Source: an uncultured Candidatus Melainabacteria bacterium (GTDB lineage: Bacteria > Cyanobacteriota > Vampirovibrionia > Gastranaerophilales > Gastranaerophilaceae). From it: a stretch of DNA of 26,460 nt. A program made the position numbers and the translations under genes. The DNA lies in assembly GCA_934699705.1 (NCBI GenBank), contig CAKUXD010000025.1, forward strand, positions 1-26,460. The letters run 5' to 3'. Shown here piece by piece: positions 15,288-22,523 of this stretch. Under the pieces are notes generated by a model. The model was not told where the DNA came from. It saw nothing but the letters and a program-made list of their open reading frames with translations, and did not search any database. Positions within the stretch are counted from its first letter, which is position 1. The number at the start of each line of letters is the position of its first letter.

Positions 15288-15311
15288 CTTTGTAACATTT
15301 TTGTTACAAAG
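15288..15311. promoter_or_regulatory. 10 bp inverted repeat between divergent genes (operator-like)
   Basis: CTTTGTAACA and TGTTACAAAG are perfect inverted copies around TTTT. No T run follows on either strand, so it is not a simple terminator. It lies between the divergent genes at 15214 and 15455, next to TATAAT at 15321. A binding site for a dimeric regulator is the natural reading. The rest of the 240 bp spacer (15215-15454) shows nothing else I can name. Confidence 0.5.
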
Positions 15312-15454
15312 TCTGTAACTTATAATTTATAAGGGTTTCAAACACCCCGAAAACCATGATTTTAACTGATTTAGGCAATAAATTTTTGAAAAAATACTTT
15401 ATATAGGTACGAGAGATATTTAAACGTATATTATTAAAGAGAGGATTAAAAGAG

Positions 15455-16441
15455 ATGACAAACGAAGTTTCAAATGTAAACGGTGCGCAAAGACAACCGG
15501 TTTATCAATATAGGTTTCCAATGGGTATGCCAACATTTAATATGTCAGGTTCTATATTTGGGGGGCTAAATTTTGGCTCTGGCTATGGAAACTATGATTT
15601 TGGCAATATGGATTTGATGATGCCAGCCTGGATGCAAGCAATGAGTAATCCTTATGCTGTTCAACAATTTGATTTTACAGGTATTAACAATTACGCAGGA
15701 TACAATCCATTCCCACAACAAAGTGGAGATTTTACAAATGCATATAATTACAATCCATTTGCTCAAAATGGTGTAACAAATCCAATGTACCCAACTCCAG
15801 ACGGAGTTCATGCAGGTCAAAACCCTGATGGCGTATCTGTTGCAGGTGCAGGAGCTAGTGCTAGTGCAGGAAATGGAACGACTGCTCAACAAGCTCAAGA
15901 ATTGAACTTGTATGGTATTTCTACAACTGGAGATAAAGATAAAGATGCAAAAGCTTTAAAAGCAGCAAAAGGAAAACAAGAAAAAATAGAAGCTCAGGCA
16001 GCACAAATTGCAGAAGATTTGTTTGATGCAATGAAGGGTGCAGGTACTAAAAATGATAAATTAAAATCTGCTGTTTCTAAAATTAACAAAGATAACGTAC
16101 TTTATGTATTAGAAGCCTGGAATACAAACTTCTCAGATGCAATGGACGGTGAAACACTAATTGAATCAATTCAAGCAGAACATTACACAGGTTGGTTCGG
16201 TCATCAACAAGAAGATTTAGAAAACCATATTAAAGACGCATTATATGCAAAAGGTCAAGAACTTGGTTTAAAAAATGAATCTCACGCATTTAGAGCAAAA
16301 ATTAATTCAGAACATTCAGCTTGGTTCACATCAGATAGTGTAGTAAACGAATGTTTCAATAATTTCATCGCAAAAGTTGCACAAAAAGATGCAGAAGTTC
16401 GAACTCAAAAAGCTCAACAAGCAATGCAAAACAACAAATAA
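15455..16441 (+). CDS. Orphan protein with low-complexity N-terminus and annexin-like repeat
   Basis: The 328-residue protein has two parts. Residues 1-145 are disordered-looking and rich in Asn, Gly, Phe, Tyr, Met, Pro and Gln (for example MSGSIFGGLNFGSGYG), ending in GAGASASAGNG. Residues 150-315 are helical. At 188-240 the sequence DLFDAMKGAGTKNDKL...ESI resembles an annexin repeat: Gly195-Ala-Gly197-Thr198, then 38 residues, then Glu237. That is exactly the GxGT-38-(D/E) spacing of the type II calcium site. Only one such repeat is clear; the C-terminal half may hold a degenerate second. No signal peptide or membrane helix is visible. It is a single gene with AGAGGA upstream and a strong terminator after. 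Function unknown; calcium or membrane binding is an inference. Confidence 0.75.
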   Translation: MTNEVSNVNGAQRQPVYQYRFPMGMPTFNMSGSIFGGLNFGSGYGNYDFGNMDLMMPAWMQAMSNPYAVQQFDFTGINNYAGYNPFPQQSGDFTNAYNYNPFAQNGVTNPMYPTPDGVHAGQNPDGVSVAGAGASASAGNGTTAQQAQELNLYGISTTGDKDKDAKALKAAKGKQEKIEAQAAQIAEDLFDAMKGAGTKNDKLKSAVSKINKDNVLYVLEAWNTNFSDAMDGETLIESIQAEHYTGWFGHQQEDLENHIKDALYAKGQELGLKNESHAFRAKINSEHSAWFTSDSVVNECFNNFIAKVAQKDAEVRTQKAQQAMQNNK

Positions 16442-16454
16442 TAAATTTGTTTAT

Positions 16455-16490
16455 AAAAAAACGTCGGTTAAATAGACCGACGTTTTTTTT
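16455..16490. terminator. Bidirectional terminator
   Basis: A 14 bp stem (16455-16468 with 16476-16489, core ACGTCGGT) has a seven-base loop. It is flanked by A and T runs, so it serves the convergent genes ending at 16441 and 16489. Confidence 0.9.
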
Positions 16491-16704
16491 AGCTTCTTCT
16501 TGTTGTTGTATGTTCAAAAATGTTACGTGCGTTGCTCATTGCTAATGTTTTTAATGAACATATTCCAAAATCTCTATCTAAAACTCCAAGACTTGCTAAT
16601 CTATTTAACAATAGTTCGTTTAAATCTTTTGGGTCTATAAATAGTGCGCAAGTGTTATCACATTCACCATTATTAAAAGGGCATTTTTTTAATTTTTCAT
16701 TCAT
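16489..16704 (-). CDS. Small Cys-rich protein
   Basis: This 71-residue protein begins with a compact cysteine cluster: Cys8-Pro-Phe-x4-Cys15-x3-Cys19-Ala-Leu-Phe, with a further Cys49 in GICSLKTLA. This spacing is like small putative zinc-binding proteins (CPF...C...CALF...CSL) seen in many gut bacteria and mobile elements. I know no function. Four cysteines fit a single zinc or Fe-S site. The ATG at 16704 has AAGGAG 8 nt upstream, and TATACT-like promoter elements lie just before that. The stop codon lies in the stem of the shared terminator. It is the only minus-strand gene between two plus-strand orphans. Confidence 0.72.
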   Translation of the reverse strand: MNEKLKKCPFNNGECDNTCALFIDPKDLNELLLNRLASLGVLDRDFGICSLKTLAMSNARNIFEHTTTRRS

Positions 16705-16838
16705 ATAAGGTACTCCTTTTTGTTAATAAATTTAGTATAATATACTTATATAATAATGCATTTTGCCAAAAACTTAAAAATGTAACGAATTGTAAAAATG
16801 GGTTAAAATCCATGCAATTTCAAGCGTTGAGATGTTTT

Positions 16839-16889
16839 TACATGCATGTAGTGTAATATCTTATTGTGTACTTAATTAAAATAAGTACA
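16839..16889. promoter_or_regulatory. Palindromes before the orphan gene at 16906
   Basis: TACATGCATGTA (16839-16850) is a perfect 12 bp palindrome. TGTACTTA (16867-16874) and TAAGTACA (16882-16889) form a second inverted repeat with a 7 nt spacer, ending 3-4 nt before the AAGGAGG ribosome site. They may be operator sites or a leader hairpin near the ribosome site. The rest of the 16705-16905 spacer is AT-rich without further clear signals. Confidence 0.45.
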
Positions 16890-16905
16890 GGTAAGGAGGA
16901 AGAAA

Positions 16906-18450
16906 ATGAACCAAGTAAATCCAATTTTAGCCGATGCGAAAAATCTAGGTTATACTGGTGCAGTCCCAAATGGGGCAACTGGTGTTAAAAAAGGTGGAAA
17001 TGGCGAAATAATATTTACATTTGGCAACGGTAAGCCTGCTCAATCGTATAATGTCGACGGTTCTCCATTTAAACAATTGGAGCAAGACGCTAATACTCCT
17101 AAGGTAGATACTCCTGCCGCGGATAATGGTGCTGGACGAACTCCTGCATCTGATGATGGCAAAGGAAATAATAATAAAGTTCAAAATTCAGTCTGGGGCA
17201 ATGGCTTTGGCGGAATGAACGGTATGGGCATGGGCATGGGCAATGGCTTTGGCTTTGGCATGCAACAAGGTTTCATGGACGCTGGTTGGGAAGTTGACCC
17301 TAAAAAGTTTAATCAAGCTGCATTTGGATTAAGTACGATAATTAATTTGGGTGCATTTATGCCATCTGGATTGGGAAGTTTATTCACTTCTGGTGGTATT
17401 ATGGCTGCTATGCAAAACTTTATGAAGGCTGTAAGCTTCAATTTTAAATTTGGAAACGAAGAAGTTTCAACTTATGATGAAAAACCAGATGAAAATCCAG
17501 GTGATAATCCTGATGCAACAAGTGTTGGCGGAGGTCAATCTACTCCAGAAGGAGCTAGTGGCAGAACACCAGCTACTCAACAAAAGCCAGAAGAAGCTCC
17601 TGAAGGCGGTTCTGGTGCAGGCGCTGGCGCAGGCACAGGTGCTGGCACTGGTGCAGGCTCAGAAGGAAGAGTTGATGCAGCTGATGGTGGTAGTGTAGCT
17701 CCTGCCAAAAAGAAAAAGCAACCAGCGAAAACAAATAAAAAAGATAAGACAACTCCTGCTCATGCCCCTAAACAAAAAACAGAGGCTGAGTTGGCAAAAG
17801 AAGGTGGCTATGTAAAATTAACAAATGGTAAATATCGTAAAAATGGTCAAATTTATGAATTTAAGAATGGTCAGTTTACATATTTTGCTGATAATACATT
17901 TAACGATGGTCGTTTTGTAAAAGACGGTAAAGTTTATAATTCAAATGGTACTCCTTCAAAAACAACACCTGCTATGCCTGGTTACAAGGCTATGAGTACT
18001 TTGGCATATTTCCAAAATGACGGCAACGATTATAAGATATCGCACTATAATGGTAGAACAGTTCTTGAAACAAAGAGTGGTCATCCAAAAATTACCAGAT
18101 ATTTTGATAGCGCTGGACGATTGGTTCAAACAAATTCCTTCGATAGAGGTGGAATGTTTAGAGATCCTGTAAATACTGTTTCAAGATATACTTACAGTAA
18201 AAATGGAGTAATGACTAAAGAAGAAACTTCAAACGTATTGAATAATAAAACGGTTACAATTGAGTATAATGTTCGTAGAGCAAAACCAGGTAAGACTACA
18301 ACAAGAGGTCATGTTCAGACTGAACAAAGAATGGACAGTCAAGGTAGAGTTTCTACTTTCAAATATCAAGCGACAACAACAGTTGAATTTGCTATGTACA
18401 ATGGTCGAATGAGAAAAATTACAACCGTTGTTCAAAATCCAGTAAGATAA
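16906..18450 (+). CDS. Orphan modular protein with Gly/Met-rich and YD-like segments
   Basis: The 514-residue protein is not one I can place in a family. From the N-terminus: a short domain (1-60); a Pro/Asp/Gly linker; a striking Gly-Met-Phe-Asn run (about 98-123, GMNGMGMGMGNGFGFG); a hydrophobic glycine-rich stretch (about 136-182) that could insert in a membrane; a Pro/Glu/Gly linker with a GAGAGTGAGTG tract near 236-252; a Lys-rich segment (268-292); then a beta-rich C-terminal region (300-514) with YVKLTNGKY, YEFKNGQFTY and RYFDSAGRLVQTN units like YD/MORN-type strands. No signal peptide is visible. AAGGAGG lies close before the ATG and a 19 bp terminator follows. It shares with the gene at 15455 an aromatic/Gly/Met/Asn-rich part. 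A structural or surface role is a guess. Confidence 0.72.
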   Translation: MNQVNPILADAKNLGYTGAVPNGATGVKKGGNGEIIFTFGNGKPAQSYNVDGSPFKQLEQDANTPKVDTPAADNGAGRTPASDDGKGNNNKVQNSVWGNGFGGMNGMGMGMGNGFGFGMQQGFMDAGWEVDPKKFNQAAFGLSTIINLGAFMPSGLGSLFTSGGIMAAMQNFMKAVSFNFKFGNEEVSTYDEKPDENPGDNPDATSVGGGQSTPEGASGRTPATQQKPEEAPEGGSGAGAGAGTGAGTGAGSEGRVDAADGGSVAPAKKKKQPAKTNKKDKTTPAHAPKQKTEAELAKEGGYVKLTNGKYRKNGQIYEFKNGQFTYFADNTFNDGRFVKDGKVYNSNGTPSKTTPAMPGYKAMSTLAYFQNDGNDYKISHYNGRTVLETKSGHPKITRYFDSAGRLVQTNSFDRGGMFRDPVNTVSRYTYSKNGVMTKEETSNVLNNKTVTIEYNVRRAKPGKTTTRGHVQTEQRMDSQGRVSTFKYQATTTVEFAMYNGRMRKITTVVQNPVR

Positions 18451-18464
18451 TTTATCTTTTAAAT

Positions 18465-18505
18465 AAACAAAGCGCCAAATGATAAAATCATTTGGCGCTT
18501 TGTTT
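18465..18505. terminator. Bidirectional terminator
   Basis: A perfect 19 bp stem (18465-18483 with 18487-18505, core AGCGCCAAATGAT) has a three-base loop and T-rich ends on both strands. It ends the plus-strand orphan gene and the long minus-strand PspA/SpeE cluster. Confidence 0.92.
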
Positions 18506-18514
18506 TAATTTTTG

Positions 18515-20053
18515 TTAATTCCAATATCTCCAACCGTTTAGATAGTAATTCAAAATGGTTGGATTATTTAGCGTTGAGGCTTTAATATCTTTTCTAAGTA
18601 AATCTTTTTCTATGACAAATAAACTTTCTACGTTATTATTATCAAGGTATTTTGTTGGAACATTTATTTTTATATTAGATGTATCAAGAGGTCTGTTACC
18701 TGCTAACATAAAGCCCCAGTCGCCAAATGATGGCACATAAGTATGATAAGGTTTTGTGTACTTAAAGCCAGCTGATTTTAATGATTCTTGAATACACCAA
18801 AATGCTTCAGGTGCAAAAAATGGGCTTGTTGATTGAGTTACCATAACTCCGTTTTGCGCGAGTTTTTGTCTTACAACTTTATAAAATTCTTTACTGTAAA
18901 GTCTTGCAAGCGAAGAATTATTAGGATCTGGCAAGTCAATTATTATTACGTCAAAATATTCTTTCGCATTTTCTAAAAATTTGAACGCATCTTCGTTTAA
19001 AATTTTTACTTTTGGATTTTCAAAACTATGTTCTGAAAGTTCAGCTATTATGCGGTTTTTAACCGCCAAATCAGTCATTTCTTTATCCAAATCAACAACT
19101 GTAATATGTTTAACCTCAGGATATTTTAATAATTCTCTTGTCGCTAGACCATCGCCACCACCAAGCACTAATATATTTTCTCTGTGTTTTACCATATTCA
19201 TCGGAACATGGATTAATGGCTCATGGTATCTGTATTCGTCAATAGTTGAAAATTGTGTGTTTCCGTCGATGTATAATCTCAAATCCGTTTTATTCTTTGT
19301 GATTACAAGTTTTTGGTATTTTGTTTGTTTTGAAAATACAACTCTGTCATCGTACATTGAATTTTCCAAATACATTGAGATTTCTTTTGAGAATAGCATG
19401 CAACCAACTAGCAAAATTACGATTAAGATAGATTGTGTATGTAGCATTAATTTGCGTTTTTTTGTTAGTTTATTTTTGAACCAATGGAAGGTTAAAACTC
19501 CAACCAATAAGTTCATCAAACCTGTTGAAAGTGAGCTGTTAAATATGCCTAAAAACGGTAATAGCAAAAAAGGGAAAGCTAAAGAGGCTAAAAATGCTCC
19601 CAAGTAATCAAGTGATAATACATTTGAAATATTTTCACGTAATTGGAAATATTCTTCCATTATTCGGGTTAGCAAAGGAATTTCCAAGCCTATTAATGTA
19701 CCGATAATTATGATTAAAACGCACATTATAGGATAATAGAAAAACTGTATTGAATAAATCCAATATAAAACAGGTACAGAAAGTCCACCGACAATAGCAA
19801 GCAGAATTTCAATCATAATAAACCAATAAATCAAGTTATTTTTGAAAAATCTTGAAGCTAAAGTTCCGATGCCCATAGCCGTCATAGTTAAACCAATGGT
19901 AATTGAAAATTGTTTTATACTATCACCAATAAAATATGACGAAATACTTCCGATTAAAAGTTCATAAATAATTGTGCAATAGCCAACGACAAAAACGCAG
20001 AACAATAGAATTGACGCGTCTTTCTTTGTCAATATTCCTTTATTATTTTCCAC
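18515..20053 (-). CDS. Membrane-anchored spermidine synthase-like protein
   Basis: The protein joins an N-terminal block of about seven membrane helices (roughly residues 10-225) to a C-terminal polyamine aminopropyltransferase domain. Motifs are DEYRYHE (about 272-278), the SAM-type loop GGGDG (298-302), the acidic VVDLDKE, and the gatekeeper loop DLPDP (373-377) followed by LYSKEFY. The active site looks intact, so transfer of an aminopropyl group from decarboxylated AdoMet to a polyamine at the inner membrane face is plausible. I choose GTG at 20053 (AAGGA 7 nt upstream; 512 residues), overlapping the previous gene by 11 nt. The ATG at 20116 would overlap it by 74 nt and has no ribosome site. 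It is the last gene of the PspA-DUF4178-DUF350 run. No AdoMet decarboxylase is in the window. Confidence 0.88.
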   Translation of the reverse strand: MENNKGILTKKDASILLFCVFVVGYCTIIYELLIGSISSYFIGDSIKQFSITIGLTMTAMGIGTLASRFFKNNLIYWFIMIEILLAIVGGLSVPVLYWIYSIQFFYYPIMCVLIIIIGTLIGLEIPLLTRIMEEYFQLRENISNVLSLDYLGAFLASLAFPFLLLPFLGIFNSSLSTGLMNLLVGVLTFHWFKNKLTKKRKLMLHTQSILIVILLVGCMLFSKEISMYLENSMYDDRVVFSKQTKYQKLVITKNKTDLRLYIDGNTQFSTIDEYRYHEPLIHVPMNMVKHRENILVLGGGDGLATRELLKYPEVKHITVVDLDKEMTDLAVKNRIIAELSEHSFENPKVKILNEDAFKFLENAKEYFDVIIIDLPDPNNSSLARLYSKEFYKVVRQKLAQNGVMVTQSTSPFFAPEAFWCIQESLKSAGFKYTKPYHTYVPSFGDWGFMLAGNRPLDTSNIKINVPTKYLDNNNVESLFVIEKDLLRKDIKASTLNNPTILNYYLNGWRYWN

Positions 20054-20285
20054 CGTGTAATCCTTTTTGCGAATATCTTGAACCAGATACACTGTTTTCA
20101 CGTACACTTGCGCCAAATGATTGATCGTAATGTCTTACATACCAATAAGAATGACAGCGATGATATCCTCTATATCCAGGGTATCCGTAGCCCTTTACTG
20201 AATATTTAAAACAAGCAATATAAATAACAGTTAAAACTGCAATTAAAGCAAGGTAACAAAGAAGGTTAAAGTTTTTATTAGTCAT
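20043..20285 (-). CDS. Small one-TM protein with Gly/Tyr/His-rich tail
   Basis: This 80-residue protein has a single N-terminal hydrophobic helix (about 8-27) and then a tail rich in Tyr, Gly, His, Arg and Ser (YGYPGYRGYHRCHSYWYVRH), ending LHGGK. With the helix as anchor or signal, the tail may sit outside the membrane. No family recognised; it occupies the place where DUF350-type operons often carry a small secreted or lipoprotein-like gene (DUF1190 or DUF4247), to which it may be equivalent. ATG at 20285 has GAGGAG 7 nt upstream and overlaps the preceding gene by 8 nt; the next gene starts within its last codons. This tight overlap supports that it is real despite its size. Confidence 0.75.
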   Translation of the reverse strand: MTNKNFNLLCYLALIAVLTVIYIACFKYSVKGYGYPGYRGYHRCHSYWYVRHYDQSFGASVRENSVSGSRYSQKGLHGGK

Positions 20286-20889
20286 CACACATCTCCTCTA
20301 ATGCGTAATTTGCTTTGTCTGCAAATTCTTCAATCCAAAATTTATTATTAAAGAAGAAAATTATGCATAACAGAATTAAAACAATAGTTCCCATCATTAA
20401 ATGAGGAATTCCTGTACCTTTTTTAACTTCAATTCTTACATTGATATTGTACATGGAGTTATCTTCTGTGTTGAATTGAATGTAATATGTACCTTCTTCA
20501 GAAAAAGTTAAATCGGCTTTCATATTACGTTCACTTTCAGACCAGTAGCCTTCTGAATCATAGCCTGATTCGTGCCAAAAATCTTTGCCAAATTCGTAAA
20601 GTGTATCCTTGTCCTCGTCTAAAACTTCGCCTGAAAGATAAGTGTTAGTATTATCTCCAGTAAAATTAGCCTTAATTGTGCAAATTTTGCTTTGACCTTT
20701 TTTAACTTTTATTGGTCCATAAATAGAACCTTCTTGAAGATAATTATAAGATTTTTTTGTTACAACTGTGTTTTCCATATTTAAGGAAGTCCAAAAACAA
20801 GCGCAACAAAAAATTACCATTATCAGGCAGATAGTATTGTAAAATAAATTGTTTTCCAATATTCTTAATGCAGGATTTTCAACTTTCAT
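20278..20889 (-). CDS. Two-TM protein with an outside beta domain (cluster member)
   Basis: The 203-residue protein has a first hydrophobic helix near 15-36, a soluble middle region of about 120 residues, a second helix near 163-183 and a short charged tail. The middle part alternates strands and includes FWHESGYDSEGYWSESE and EGTYYIQFNTEDNSMYNI, typical of a small beta-sandwich facing the periplasm. I cannot name a family. A comparable two-TM/beta protein is, from memory, often found beside DUF350 and DUF4178 genes. AAGGAG lies 12 nt before the ATG, a rather long spacing. It starts 27 nt after the DUF350 gene and overlaps the next small gene by 8 nt. A role as an outside-facing sensor or partner of the DUF350 membrane protein is inference. 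Confidence 0.78.
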   Translation of the reverse strand: MKVENPALRILENNLFYNTICLIMVIFCCACFWTSLNMENTVVTKKSYNYLQEGSIYGPIKVKKGQSKICTIKANFTGDNTNTYLSGEVLDEDKDTLYEFGKDFWHESGYDSEGYWSESERNMKADLTFSEEGTYYIQFNTEDNSMYNINVRIEVKKGTGIPHLMMGTIVLILLCIIFFFNNKFWIEEFADKANYALEEMCDD

Positions 20890-20916
20890 AATTTCGATTT
20901 TCTCCTTAATTTTATC

Positions 20917-21783
20917 CTACATTATATTTACAAAATCAACCATAAAGAAAATCAATAAAGCAAAGGAAATTAGCACCAATGCCTCGCCTAAACCAGCTGC
21001 CACATTGTTTTTCTTGATTTCTTTTGTAATATTTAATTCTCTGACGATTAATCTATCTAATAAAAATCTTACGCTAGGTAGCAATAATATAATTGCTGAA
21101 AGGTCTATGAAGTACAAAATCATGCTTTGTTGCCAAGTTCCGATATCGCCGATTGTTGCTTTCATTAAAATTAAGCCAATAGCAATTAAGTTTCCGCCAA
21201 AAGCTACACCAACAGCGACATTATCAGCTTCAATTTCGCCTAAAAGTGAGTATGGAGTCATTAAGTCATAAAGTTTTGCAAATAAAATTAAGAAAACCAT
21301 ACCCATTACATAATAAACCAAGGTAGAAACAAATCCGTAACATCTGCCATGAGCAACGATTGTATCTCCAGTTACGCAAGCTGAAATTATTAAACCAGAT
21401 GCCAAATACATTCCAAAATGTACTGCCGCAGTACCGATGTTTCTATCTCTTACGATTTCATCAACGTTATTGAATTTATGTAAAATAGCTTTTTCTACAA
21501 CAAATCCAGAAAAAATCATTAAGAAAGAACCCATTAAACTATATGCAATGTAGCTTAGAAGCTCGTATCTGAATAAAGAATTGCTAGGTCCAACGAAAGC
21601 GCCGATTTGTATTGCACATACACCTAATAAAAATCCTAAATACGGGATTATACCTGTAACGTTTCCTTTTTGAATTTCACAGTACATATCATATTTTGCA
21701 AAACGCATAAATAACCATTTTGAAAAAATTAGCATTGAGCAAGAAACGATAAGATAAATTAAACTAACTAAAATTGGATTCAT
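20917..21783 (-). CDS. DUF350 family membrane protein (double unit)
   Basis: This 288-residue integral membrane protein has about eight helices. It belongs to the DUF350 (YjfL-like) family; the 130-residue single form is common, and this is a tandem version. A motif of Glu, several polar residues, Asn, a small or aliphatic residue and Gly recurs four times at about 73-residue steps: E36-N41, E109-N115, E183-N188 and E255-N260, each leading into a helix. The biochemical role of DUF350 is unknown; the channel-like internal repetition is suggestive only. Its ATG shares one base with the DUF4178 stop (TAATG). In E. coli the DUF350 gene yjfL sits in the same kind of operon with a PspA paralog. Confidence 0.88.
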   Translation of the reverse strand: MNPILVSLIYLIVSCSMLIFSKWLFMRFAKYDMYCEIQKGNVTGIIPYLGFLLGVCAIQIGAFVGPSNSLFRYELLSYIAYSLMGSFLMIFSGFVVEKAILHKFNNVDEIVRDRNIGTAAVHFGMYLASGLIISACVTGDTIVAHGRCYGFVSTLVYYVMGMVFLILFAKLYDLMTPYSLLGEIEADNVAVGVAFGGNLIAIGLILMKATIGDIGTWQQSMILYFIDLSAIILLLPSVRFLLDRLIVRELNITKEIKKNNVAAGLGEALVLISFALLIFFMVDFVNIM

Positions 21784-22490
21784 TATTCTTGTTCCCCTTC
21801 TTCATTGCCTAATGAGAAAATAGTAATATTAACAGGTTTTACAATTTGACTGAAATATCCTTCATAATTTGTTTCATCGCCTGAACCCCAGCGTTCTACT
21901 GATACTAAGTAATTTCCATTTTTGTAATCCCAGTAATATAATTTTTCAGCTTTTTTATCGTCGCAATCACGATAGAAAGTAGCGTTACCTGAATCTTCAT
22001 AGTTATAGTTGATTCCTTTATATGCTATATGACCGCTTTCTTCTTCGTCATCGTGTTCTAATTTACTAGGATTTAAACCAGGAACTTGAGATACTTTAAA
22101 TTTATCTAAAACGATTGATGTTACGATGTTGTCATCATCTTCAACTTCAACCCAAGCTTTTTCGCCGTCGCCTTTTATACATTCTAATTCGTACCAGAAA
22201 TAATCACCTTCTCGATATAAATGCTTACGTATAACTTTTAATTCTAAATCTTCGTCGTAGCCGTCGATGTTTGCTAATCTAAAAACTCCGCCAACGTCAA
22301 CATTTGTAATGATTTTCAAACCTGAACGATTATTTTTTGTTTTTTGACTGATTTCGTTATTTCTTTTTAATATTATAATTGCAACTAAAACGGCAACAAC
22401 CAATCCTGTTGCTGCAGCTACTCCATTAGACATATTTGCTAATAAGATAATTCCTATAACTGCTAAAATGACTGCTGTTGTAATATACAT
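21783..22490 (-). CDS. DUF4178 domain protein with N-terminal membrane helices
   Basis: The 235-residue protein starts with two hydrophobic segments (about 2-18 and 25-42) followed by a soluble beta-rich region typical of DUF4178. Segments such as GGVFRLANIDGYDEDLEL, GDYFWYELEC and YWDYKNGNYLVSVERWG show the family's tryptophan- and acid-rich strands, apparently in two related halves (about 60-130 and 145-225). The function of DUF4178 is not known; it travels with DUF350, PspA and polyamine-enzyme genes. The N-terminal membrane anchor is an addition to the bare domain. AAGGA precedes the ATG; the gene lies 33 nt after pspA and overlaps the DUF350 gene by one base. Confidence 0.85.
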   Translation of the reverse strand: MYITTAVILAVIGIILLANMSNGVAAATGLVVAVLVAIIILKRNNEISQKTKNNRSGLKIITNVDVGGVFRLANIDGYDEDLELKVIRKHLYREGDYFWYELECIKGDGEKAWVEVEDDDNIVTSIVLDKFKVSQVPGLNPSKLEHDDEEESGHIAYKGINYNYEDSGNATFYRDCDDKKAEKLYYWDYKNGNYLVSVERWGSGDETNYEGYFSQIVKPVNITIFSLGNEEGEQE

Positions 22491-22523
22491 TGTTATTTTC
22501 CTTTTTACTAACTAATTTATTAT

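Noticed and set aside
15215..15454. Purine riboswitch upstream of the PurH-like gene
   Set aside because: The only clear structure is a simple inverted repeat; no three-way junction pattern or terminator/antiterminator pair was visible.
17611..17665. Short repeats in the GAGAG-coding tract considered as a CRISPR-like or satellite array
   Set aside because: The units are short codon-level repeats within one coding frame, with no spacers.
18981..19607. Plus-strand 208-codon open frame inside the spermidine synthase gene
   Set aside because: It is antisense to a gene with clear catalytic motifs, is Phe/Ser/Lys-rich as expected of a shadow frame, and has no ribosome site.
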